64,000 nt of DNA from Flavobacteriaceae bacterium (lineage in GTDB: Bacteria > Bacteroidota > Bacteroidia > Flavobacteriales > Flavobacteriaceae). Below are positions 1 through 6,678 of the stretch, one piece after another. Each line of letters starts with the position of its first letter. Position 1 is the first letter of the stretch. The notes under the pieces were generated by a model that had not been told where the DNA came from, did no database searches, and was given only the letters and a program-made list of their open reading frames with translations. Both the position numbers and the translations under genes were made by a program. The stretch covers positions 1 through 64,000 of the forward strand of contig JADHLZ010000002.1 of the NCBI GenBank assembly GCA_016780345.1, written 5' to 3'.

Positions 1-442
1 GAACATGATTACAAAGAATGAAATCAAATGAATTTTCTTCAAAAGGCATATTACAAATGTCTCCTTTAACCATAGCTAATGGAGAGTTTAAATCGAAAGT
101 TGTATATGTAATATTGTCTAAAGATTTAAATATTTCATAAAAACATTGTTCTGGTGCGATATGTAAAACTTTAATTTTTTTTTTAAAAAAGTCAGTTTCT
201 TTCTTTAAATATAACCACAGAAGACGATGTCTTTCAAGAGATAATGTACCAGGGCTTAGAGCATTTTCTCTTTGATTTACGTAACCATAAGGCAGAAACT
301 TTCTGTAAGACTTATTATTTATTGGATCCTTAAATTTATTTCCTCTGTAAAAAATATCAATCAATGGTTTGAGTATGTTACTCCACCATATCAAAAAAGG
401 CCTTGGTATAGTATTTATTAAAAATTTTATTAATCTTTTCAA
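1..442 (-). CDS. SAM-dependent class I methyltransferase, 3' end cut by window
   Basis: The minus-strand frame from a TTG at 442 runs open to the window edge, giving about 147 residues. Its end contains VLHIAPEQCFYEIF (the position of the glycine-rich SAM motif, here HIAPE), followed by YTTFDLNSP, a GDICNMPFEENSFDFILCNHV segment typical of motif II/III of class I methyltransferases. The substrate cannot be told from this part. The TTG start lies 6 bases after the map stop and is chosen because no ATG precedes the conserved region in this frame; it suggests cotranscription with map. The protein continues beyond base 1, so the fold's C-terminal half is not visible. Confidence 0.75.
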   Translation of the reverse strand, partial: MKRLIKFLINTIPRPFLIWWSNILKPLIDIFYRGNKFKDPINNKSYRKFLPYGYVNQRENALSPGTLSLERHRLLWLYLKKETDFFKKKIKVLHIAPEQCFYEIFKSLDNITYTTFDLNSPLAMVKGDICNMPFEENSFDFILCNHV

Positions 443-448
443 TACTTT

Positions 449-1249
449 TTATTTAAAGGGATCTTCTTCATCACTCTCTATACCTAACGATTCATAGATA
501 TAGTCAAATGTTGAGAGAAGTTTTGGTTTACCGTTAACAATCGCAATGTTGTGTTCAAAATGAGCGCTTGGTTTATTGTCATTTGTTAAAATAGTCCAAC
601 CATCATTCAATTGGTTTATTTTATGAGTTCCCATATTTATCATTGGCTCTATAGCAACAACCATTCCTTCAATAAATTTTTTTCCAGACCCTCTTTTTCC
701 GTAATTAGGCATTTCTGGTTTTTCATGCATTTCTTTACCTAAGCCATGACCAACTAATTCGCGCACTACTCCATATCCTCTTGATTCATTGTAATTTTGA
801 ATTGCATAACCAACATCACCAACTCTGTTACCGACTTTAAATTGTTCAATACCAATATACAGTGATTCTTTAGTTGTTTTTAAAAGTTTAGCAGTGTTTA
901 CATCAATTTCACCTACTGAAAAAGTATAGGCATGATCACCATAAAAACCATTTTTTAAAACTCCACAATCTATTGATAGAATATCACCCTCGTTAATTAT
1001 ATTCTTATTAGGAATTCCATGAACAACCTGATGGTTTGGGCTAATACAAAGTGTATTGGGAAAGTCATACAATCCAAGAAAACCAGGTTTAGCATTGTGA
1101 TCTCTAATGAAAGTTTCAGCTAGTTGATCAAGATAAAGAGTGTTTATTCCTGGCTTGATCTCTTTTGCCAGCATTCCTAGTGTTTTTGATACTAACTGAG
1201 CACTTTCTCTTATCAATTGTATTTCCTCTGTAGATTTAATCAAACTCAT
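449..1249 (-). CDS. map: Methionine aminopeptidase, type I
   Basis: This 266-residue protein removes the N-terminal methionine from nascent cytosolic proteins. It has the M24A pita-bread layout with all expected residues in family spacing: H77, the metal ligands D94 and D105 (SIDCG...GDHAYTF), H168 in LVGHGLG, H175, E201 in AIEPMI and E232. Length is near the usual 250-265 residues. The start ATG is one base from the end of the upstream lipoprotein gene, and the methyltransferase follows within 6 bases, so the genes read as one minus-strand transcript from gpmI. Many bacteria place map in the ribosomal cluster after secY; here secY is followed directly by infA and map sits elsewhere. Confidence 0.97.
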   Translation of the reverse strand: MSLIKSTEEIQLIRESAQLVSKTLGMLAKEIKPGINTLYLDQLAETFIRDHNAKPGFLGLYDFPNTLCISPNHQVVHGIPNKNIINEGDILSIDCGVLKNGFYGDHAYTFSVGEIDVNTAKLLKTTKESLYIGIEQFKVGNRVGDVGYAIQNYNESRGYGVVRELVGHGLGKEMHEKPEMPNYGKRGSGKKFIEGMVVAIEPMINMGTHKINQLNDGWTILTNDNKPSAHFEHNIAIVNGKPKLLSTFDYIYESLGIESDEEDPFK

Positions 1250-1250
1250 A

Positions 1251-1778
1251 CTAAAAATCGTAGGGATTTTGATAGTTATTAGTAGTTAGAATTTCTAAAA
1301 TATCTTTTTCAATTGTTTCTATTGGAAACTCAACAATTCTATTTATTTCTTTACCATCTCTTTTGAAAATAAAAGTAGGGACATTGATTATATTCTGATT
1401 TAGTTCAAGACTATCAGGTGTTGTTTTTTCCAATGTCATACCAATCATTTCAATTTTATCATTTCCAATATTTAACTTATCCATAATTTTAAAAAAAACA
1501 GGAATTTCTTTTCTACTGTCGCTGCACCAAGTTCCCATGAAAATCTTGATATCAATTTCTTTGAGTAAAGGTTCTAATTTATTAATAGTTGTAATGTCTA
1601 GATCGTAGTCAGAATAGTTTTTCTTAAACCATTCAGAGTGAGGCTCAAAATCAAGCTCCTCTCTTTCAAAAAATCCAATAATATCTTCGTAGTCTTCAGA
1701 ACTTGAACTCTTTTTTTTTGATGAAGTATTACATCCAATGAAAAAAGACAAACATAAAAAAATCAATATTTTTTTCAT
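1251..1778 (-). CDS. Thioredoxin-like lipoprotein with a single active-site cysteine
   Basis: The 175-residue product starts with a lipoprotein signal ending in FFIGC (lipid-modified C16) and a serine/lysine-rich linker, so it should sit on a membrane facing the periplasm. From about residue 75 a thioredoxin fold is visible: beta strand, then GTWCSDSRK with W84 and C85, and the conserved cis-proline in NVPTFIF (P134). The second cysteine of CxxC is replaced by serine (S88), which argues against classical disulfide exchange and for a monothiol, reductase-partner or degenerate role. It overlaps gpmI by four bases (ATGA), indicating translational coupling. Substrate unknown. Confidence 0.75.
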   Translation of the reverse strand: MKKILIFLCLSFFIGCNTSSKKKSSSSEDYEDIIGFFEREELDFEPHSEWFKKNYSDYDLDITTINKLEPLLKEIDIKIFMGTWCSDSRKEIPVFFKIMDKLNIGNDKIEMIGMTLEKTTPDSLELNQNIINVPTFIFKRDGKEINRIVEFPIETIEKDILEILTTNNYQNPYDF

Positions 1779-3295
1779 TTTAACAAAGATTTACAAGTCA
1801 TTTTTTCAGGTTTGACAATATTCATAATTTCTAAAATTGTTGGAGCAATATCACCCAAAATTCCATTATCAATATTCTTAATTTCATTATCAACTACAAT
1901 TAATGGTACTAAATTAGTTGTATGAGCCGTGTTTGGAGACCCATCTTCATTGATCATCGTATCTGAATTTCCATGGTCGGCAATAACAAGAGTGGTATAA
2001 TCGTGTTTAATTGCTTTTTTAATAATTTTTTCACAACAATCATCTACAGTTTCACATGCTTTAATTGCTGCGAACATATCTCCTGTGTGACCAACCATGT
2101 CAGGATTGGCAAAATTTAAACATATAAAATCAGTATTTCCATTTTCAATTTCTGGAAGTATCGATTCAGTTATTTCATAAGCACTCATTTCTGGTTTCAA
2201 ATCGTATGTAGCAACCTTGGGTGATGGGCAAAGAATTCTTTTTTCATTTTTAAAAGGTTCTTCACGGCCACCATTAAAGAAAAAAGTAACATGTGGATAC
2301 TTTTCAGTTTCAGCAATTCTTATTTGACTGCGTCCGTTTATTGACAATACTTCTCCAATAGTGTCAGATAAGTTCTCTTTTTTGTAAATATTTTTGATTC
2401 CTATAAAAGACTCGTCATAGTTAGTCATGGTGATGAAATTTAATTCAAGCTTTTTCATGCCACCAATATCATTTTGAGTTAATGCTTCAGTCAATTGTCT
2501 TCCACGGTCTGTTCTAAAATTGAAGAAAATAACATAATCTCCATTTTCTATTAAACCGTTTGGTTTATCATTACTATCAACAATTATAGTTGGTTCAATA
2601 AATTCATCGGTAATGTTTTTATTGTATGAATCTCTTATAGATTTATTAATATTAGAACTTTTTTTACCAATTCCATTAACTAGAAGGTCATAACATTTTT
2701 TAGTTCTTTCCCATCTTTTGTCTCTATCCATCGCATAATATCTTCCAATTACAGATGCTAATTTACCATTTGTTGATTTTAATTTGGTTTCTAATCTTTT
2801 AATGTGATTAATTCCAGATTTAGGATCCACATCTCTACCGTCAGTGAAAGCGTGAACTAAAACATTGCTTATATTGAATTCATAGGCTAAATCTAAAATC
2901 GCTTCTAAATGATTAATATGAGAATGTACACCCCCATCTGAAACTAATCCTATAACGTGAAGTTTTTTATTATTTTTTTTTACCTGAGTTAAGGATTTAA
3001 CTAAGTTTTTTAAACTTTTAAAAGAATCATCAGAAATATCTTTATTTATTTTTGCAAAGTCTTGATACACTATTCTTCCTGCTCCAATATTCATATGTCC
3101 AACCTCACTATTTCCCATTTGTCCTTCTGGAAGTCCTACACTAGCCCCATAAGTAACAAGTTTAGAATTTGGGTATTGTTTGTATAATGAATCAATAAAA
3201 GGTGTTTTAGCACAGTCAATTGCTGAAACTTTAGGGTCGATCGAAATACCCCATCCATCAAGGATCATTAATAAAACTTTTTTGTTTTTGTTCAA
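1775..3295 (-). CDS. gpmI: 2,3-bisphosphoglycerate-independent phosphoglycerate mutase
   Basis: Interconverts 3- and 2-phosphoglycerate in glycolysis and gluconeogenesis using two Mn ions. The 506-residue length fits the family. Visible landmarks are the N-terminal metal aspartate in ILDGWG (D13), the phosphoserine nucleophile S63 in GNSEVGHMNIG, H124 in DGGVHSHINH, DGRDV in the inserted phosphotransferase domain, and the C-terminal metal site around NPDMVGHTGD and IADHGNSD. It is the first gene of a minus-strand run leading into the lipoprotein and map. Together with eno at the far end of the window it supplies consecutive lower-glycolysis steps, although the two are not linked. Confidence 0.98.
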   Translation of the reverse strand: MNKNKKVLLMILDGWGISIDPKVSAIDCAKTPFIDSLYKQYPNSKLVTYGASVGLPEGQMGNSEVGHMNIGAGRIVYQDFAKINKDISDDSFKSLKNLVKSLTQVKKNNKKLHVIGLVSDGGVHSHINHLEAILDLAYEFNISNVLVHAFTDGRDVDPKSGINHIKRLETKLKSTNGKLASVIGRYYAMDRDKRWERTKKCYDLLVNGIGKKSSNINKSIRDSYNKNITDEFIEPTIIVDSNDKPNGLIENGDYVIFFNFRTDRGRQLTEALTQNDIGGMKKLELNFITMTNYDESFIGIKNIYKKENLSDTIGEVLSINGRSQIRIAETEKYPHVTFFFNGGREEPFKNEKRILCPSPKVATYDLKPEMSAYEITESILPEIENGNTDFICLNFANPDMVGHTGDMFAAIKACETVDDCCEKIIKKAIKHDYTTLVIADHGNSDTMINEDGSPNTAHTTNLVPLIVVDNEIKNIDNGILGDIAPTILEIMNIVKPEKMTCKSLLK

Positions 3296-3321
3296 TTTTA
3301 AAAAGTTAAATAATTTGAAAA

Positions 3322-3329
3322 CAAATATA
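3322..3329 (-). promoter_or_regulatory. Candidate -7 box for the gpmI transcript
   Basis: On the minus strand the bases read TATATTTG, an exact match to the Bacteroidota -7 consensus TAnnTTTG, ending 26 bases before the gpmI start codon. I do not see a clear -33 TTG at the usual distance, so the call rests on the -7 element and position alone. Confidence 0.42.
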
Positions 3330-3348
3330 AATATAATATGAGGAACAC

Positions 3349-4059
3349 TTATTTTAAATCAGGATTAATATCCATAATATTTTCAACTATATAGGCTTCA
3401 ATAAATGACTGATCAAAATACTCTGATCCATTAATGTTTAAACTTTTTATTATTTTTTTTAAGTCAGTTTTAATTAAAGCTCTATAGTATTTTGCCGAAA
3501 CGGGTTTATAACTATAATGCCAAGGTTCAAATTCAAAGCCTTTTCTTTTTTTATCATTAGTGTAGGCTAAGTAAAAACCAAAATATTCAGAATTTTTATC
3601 TAACCAGCTTTTTACTTTAAAAAAAAGACCGTTTTTTTCAAACTTTTCTGAAACTAAAACATTTTCTTCATTAGGAAAATTAGCGTCAATTATATCTATA
3701 TCTGTACCCCAATGATGTCTAGAAGTTCCGGGAATTGTAGAAAAACGAATAATTTCCGAAATAGCTTTTTTTGGTTCTAAAGAAAACTCATTTGTAAATT
3801 TTTCATATTTTTTGTTCCAGATTAATTTTTGTCTTTCATAATCTCTGTGGGCTGAAACTATTTTTAAAAATACTCCATCCCTTTTAGCTGCAGCTTCCAT
3901 TTTTTTATATGCTTTGTGAGTACTGGTTTCAAGCTTAATCGAGTCCCCTACTAAATTATTTTGAGATTTTCCAATTAAAATATCTAAATCCACAGTTGTT
4001 TGAGAGTAAAATTCACTACAAATTAAAAAAAATAGGAATACAACTAATGTTCTCATCAT
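3349..4059 (-). CDS. Secreted M15-family D,D- or L,D-carboxypeptidase
   Basis: A 236-residue protein with a cleavable signal peptide (hydrophobic residues 3-16, likely cut after FYSQ), so it acts in the periplasm on peptidoglycan stem peptides. The VanY/LdcB-type zinc site is complete: S113-x-H115-x-x-G118-x-x-x-D122 in TSRHHWGTDID, then E178 and H181 in EPWHYSY. An upstream SAHRDYERQ segment matches the substrate-side SGYRS-like motif. Family members trim D-Ala or the tetrapeptide; which bond is cut here cannot be told. Its start codon abuts the stop of the upstream GNAT gene, so the two are coupled. Confidence 0.87.
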   Translation of the reverse strand: MMRTLVVFLFFLICSEFYSQTTVDLDILIGKSQNNLVGDSIKLETSTHKAYKKMEAAAKRDGVFLKIVSAHRDYERQKLIWNKKYEKFTNEFSLEPKKAISEIIRFSTIPGTSRHHWGTDIDIIDANFPNEENVLVSEKFEKNGLFFKVKSWLDKNSEYFGFYLAYTNDKKRKGFEFEPWHYSYKPVSAKYYRALIKTDLKKIIKSLNINGSEYFDQSFIEAYIVENIMDINPDLK

Positions 4060-4503
4060 TTATTTAAGTTTTTTGTACAAAAAAAAATGTTCACCAATTC
4101 CTTCAATAATAAAACTCTTTAGTTTGTTTTTATATCCATTTTTTAAATAAAAATTAAGAGCAGGTTTTCTTGCATTCATCCATAAGTAGGTGTATTTATT
4201 TTCTTTGGACATCAATTCTGCATTTTCTAATAGTGTTTGTCCAATATTATTATTTTGAAATTTTTTATATACACACATTCCCCTTAGCTGAATTACTTTT
4301 GATAACTCTAAATTTTTGTTGGAATTTTCAATTAAAGAAACCCCTCCTACAATATTTTTTTTATTATAAGCAGCCAAGTGTATAGAACTTTTTAAGTCAT
4401 CTCCCTCAAATTTACAATAAGCATATCCTTTGTTATTTCTTAATATTTTATTTCTAACTGGATATAGATCTTGGGAATTAACTTTTTTTATTATCCAATT
4501 CAT
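4060..4503 (-). CDS. GNAT-family N-acetyltransferase
   Basis: A cytosolic 147-residue protein with the GNAT core: a central beta strand QLRGMCVYKKF followed by the acetyl-CoA pyrophosphate loop QNNNIGQTLLENAE (Q/RxxGxG/A type, here with asparagines), and a C-terminal motif B region NARKPALNFYLKNGY that is typical of small-molecule or protein acetyltransferases. The acceptor is unknown. It is immediately upstream of the M15 peptidase on the same strand with no gap. Nothing indicates horizontal origin. Confidence 0.8.
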   Translation of the reverse strand: MNWIIKKVNSQDLYPVRNKILRNNKGYAYCKFEGDDLKSSIHLAAYNKKNIVGGVSLIENSNKNLELSKVIQLRGMCVYKKFQNNNIGQTLLENAELMSKENKYTYLWMNARKPALNFYLKNGYKNKLKSFIIEGIGEHFFLYKKLK

Positions 4504-4558
4504 ATTAACTAAAATTAGTAATATATTTAATTGATTTTATAATAAATTAAAATAATAA

Positions 4559-4631
4559 GCGGGAGTAGCTCAGTTGGTAGAGCGTCAGCCTTCCAAGCTG
4601 AATGTCGCCGGTTCGAACCCGGTCTCCCGCT
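4559..4631 (+). tRNA. tRNA-Gly (anticodon TCC)
   Basis: A full cloverleaf can be drawn: acceptor GCGGGAG (4559-4565) pairs with CTCCCGC (4624-4630), discriminator T4631; anticodon stem TCAGC/GCTGA with loop CTTCCAA, anticodon TCC at 4592-4594; T-arm CCGGTTCGAACCCGG. CCA is not encoded. The next gene starts only 13 bases downstream, so that mRNA probably shares the tRNA transcript. Confidence 0.97.
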
Positions 4632-4644
4632 CTAAAATTTAGTT

Positions 4645-5388
4645 ATGAGATTTTTTATATTCTTATTTTTTATATCAAACTTTATCTTTTCTCAAAATGA
4701 AGATAGAACTTGGATAAGAGGAAAAGTATTATATAAAAATAATAATGTAATTTCTGCTAATGTGGTTAATAATACATCTGGTGATGCTACAATAACTGAC
4801 GAGGAAGGTGAGTTTGAAATGAAAGTAAAACTTAATGATCGAATTGTTTTTTCATCCGTTCAATATCAAATAAGATCTGTAGTTATTAATAAAGATATAT
4901 TACAAAAAAGTAGATTGGTTATTGATGTAAATGAAAAAATAACTGTGTTGGATGAAGTTGTAGTTGGTCCTGAAAATACAGAAAAGTTTTTGGACTTAAA
5001 GGAGGAAGAGTTCAAAAGATTTGATTATGTTTCTGATAAGTCAACAAGATTAAAAGACGAAATTCTTAAAGCTGGAACTTTCAATAATGGATTGAATTTT
5101 ATTAATTTATATAAAGCCATAGCTAAAAATTCTAATAAAAATGATGTTGAAAGCAAAAACATGTCAAATTTAAATTATAAACCAAGTGATTTAATTAGAG
5201 AAGTATATGATGATGGGTTTTTTATAAATTCTCTTGGCATAAAAAAGGAAAATGTTGCAGAATTTCTCTTATACTGTGATGATAAATTTCCAAATAAGGT
5301 TTTATTTAAAAAAAGCAATGAATTTCAGTTATTAGATTTTTTAATTAAACAGAGTGATAAATTTAAAAAGTTACTTAAGAGAAGTTAA
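4645..5388 (+). CDS. Secreted protein with carboxypeptidase-like regulatory domain (copy 1)
   Basis: The 247-residue product has a signal peptide (FFIFLFFISNFIFSQ) and an N-terminal beta-sandwich of the CarboxypepD_reg-like type, seen in the pattern IRGKVLYKNN-ISANVVNNTSGDATITDEEGEFEMKVKLNDRIVFSSVQYQ and a closing VLDEVVVGPEN. The same domain opens SusC proteins, but there is no plug or barrel here, so this is a stand-alone envelope protein. Residues after about 115 are charged and of unknown fold. The next gene is a diverged paralogue overlapping by 35 bases. Role unknown; in Flavobacteriia such proteins are often found beside an M1 peptidase, as here. Confidence 0.72.
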   Translation: MRFFIFLFFISNFIFSQNEDRTWIRGKVLYKNNNVISANVVNNTSGDATITDEEGEFEMKVKLNDRIVFSSVQYQIRSVVINKDILQKSRLVIDVNEKITVLDEVVVGPENTEKFLDLKEEEFKRFDYVSDKSTRLKDEILKAGTFNNGLNFINLYKAIAKNSNKNDVESKNMSNLNYKPSDLIREVYDDGFFINSLGIKKENVAEFLLYCDDKFPNKVLFKKSNEFQLLDFLIKQSDKFKKLLKRS

Positions 5389-6154
5389 TTTTATTATTTG
5401 TTTTTTTGTTGGATTAACAATTATTAACTCTCAGACTAATCAAAATTTTAAAATCCTAAAGGGTGAGGTTGTTAATGATTCCATTGATTTAAGTGGAATA
5501 CACATAATTAACAAAACGAGTGGATCAAAAACTATTACAAATACAAAGGGTAAATTTGAAATAGGAATACAAATAAAAGATACAATTATTATTTCTTCTA
5601 TTCAAATCATCCCAAGAGTTTTAGTTATTGATGATAAATTACATAAACAAGAATTCTTCAAAGTTTATGTAGATCAATTTATTAATGAATTGGATAATGT
5701 GGTGGTAAAACCCCATAATTTATCTGGAAATATTTTGTTTGATATGAAAAATTCAAACGTAAAAGTCCCTATTAATTTTGATGATGTTGGGATCCCAGGA
5801 TTTAAAGGAGTTAGACAAGAAAAAATTGTTTCAGAAAAGGCATTAATTTTAAGCACTCTTTTATTACCATTAACGGGAGGATTGGATATTGAAGCATTAT
5901 ACAAACATTTATCAGGTTATTATAAAAGTTTGAGAAACAGACGAGTTTGGAATAATCAAGACCTTTTAGCTGTGCAAATTATTGAATTTTATGGTGTGAA
6001 TTTTTTTACTAATACTTATTCTATAAATGAAGATGAGGTTTATGAATTTGTTTTAGGAGGAATTGAAAATACTTCAATTTCAAACGATTTTAAATCTTCA
6101 AATCATGGCTTAGTTTTAGAATCTTTTGATACATTTTTTAATTCATTGAAATGA
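5354..6154 (+). CDS. Secreted protein with carboxypeptidase-like regulatory domain (copy 2)
   Basis: A 266-residue paralogue of the preceding protein. Shared features are the signal peptide (FIICFFVGLTIINSQ), the domain pattern ILKGEVVNDS-IHIINKTSGSKTITNTKGKFEIGIQIKDTIIISSIQ and the terminal ELDNVVVKPHN, followed by an unrelated-looking region ending in LGGIENTSISND. The start is a GTG inside copy 1; it is the only start that keeps a complete signal peptide. A single frameshifted gene is unlikely because each half has its own signal peptide and full domain. It ends in an ATGA overlap with the next gene. Function unknown. Confidence 0.72.
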   Translation: MINLKSYLREVNFIICFFVGLTIINSQTNQNFKILKGEVVNDSIDLSGIHIINKTSGSKTITNTKGKFEIGIQIKDTIIISSIQIIPRVLVIDDKLHKQEFFKVYVDQFINELDNVVVKPHNLSGNILFDMKNSNVKVPINFDDVGIPGFKGVRQEKIVSEKALILSTLLLPLTGGLDIEALYKHLSGYYKSLRNRRVWNNQDLLAVQIIEFYGVNFFTNTYSINEDEVYEFVLGGIENTSISNDFKSSNHGLVLESFDTFFNSLK

Positions 6155-6639
6155 GAATAATTAATTCTATTATAATTTTTTTAATCCTCAGCAGTTTTAC
6201 TGAACATAAATATTATGTGAGCACCTCTATTTTTAATTTCACAGAAAAAGGTTCATTGCAAATTACTTTAAGAGTCTTTAAAGACGATATGTCTCATGCA
6301 ATTAGCTCCGGTTATTTAGACGAAATTTCAGGTGATTTAGATTTAACAAAAGATGTTTACTTTAATGATATTGAAGACTATTTCAATTCTAAAGTCCATG
6401 TATTATTTGACTCAAATAGGTTTGAACTTGACTTTATTGGTCTTGAAAGTAAAAATGAAATTTATGTATGTTATTTAGAAGTTGAAAAATTACCAAATTT
6501 CCAAGTTTTAACGATTGATAATCAAGTTTTATTTGATCAATTTAATGATCAACAAAATATAATTCATGTTAAAAAAAGTGGAAAACGTGATAGTTTTATT
6601 TCAAGAGTTAATAATTCATCACTCAGAGTTAATATTTAA
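6151..6639 (+). CDS. DUF6702-like exported protein
   Basis: A 162-residue protein with a short hydrophobic N-terminus (IINSIIIFLILSSF) that could be a signal peptide or anchor. The sequence EHKYYVSTSIFNFTEKGSLQITLRVFKDDM resembles the start of the DUF6702 family of Bacteroidota, in which HK(F/Y)YVS and an (L)QIT.R(I/V)F.DD pattern recur; this is from memory of the family rather than a search. It shares a four-base overlap with the preceding paralogue and lies 39 bases before the M1 peptidase, so it probably belongs to the same envelope cluster. No catalytic motif is visible. Confidence 0.65.
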   Translation: MRIINSIIIFLILSSFTEHKYYVSTSIFNFTEKGSLQITLRVFKDDMSHAISSGYLDEISGDLDLTKDVYFNDIEDYFNSKVHVLFDSNRFELDFIGLESKNEIYVCYLEVEKLPNFQVLTIDNQVLFDQFNDQQNIIHVKKSGKRDSFISRVNNSSLRVNI

Positions 6640-6678
6640 ACTTTTTACTTAAATTTAAACCTCAATTAAAATTATCAT

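Noticed and set aside
4645..6154. The two tandem regulatory-domain genes as one gene split by a frameshift
   Set aside because: Each has its own signal peptide and its own complete domain, so they are paralogues with a short overlap and not fragments of one gene.
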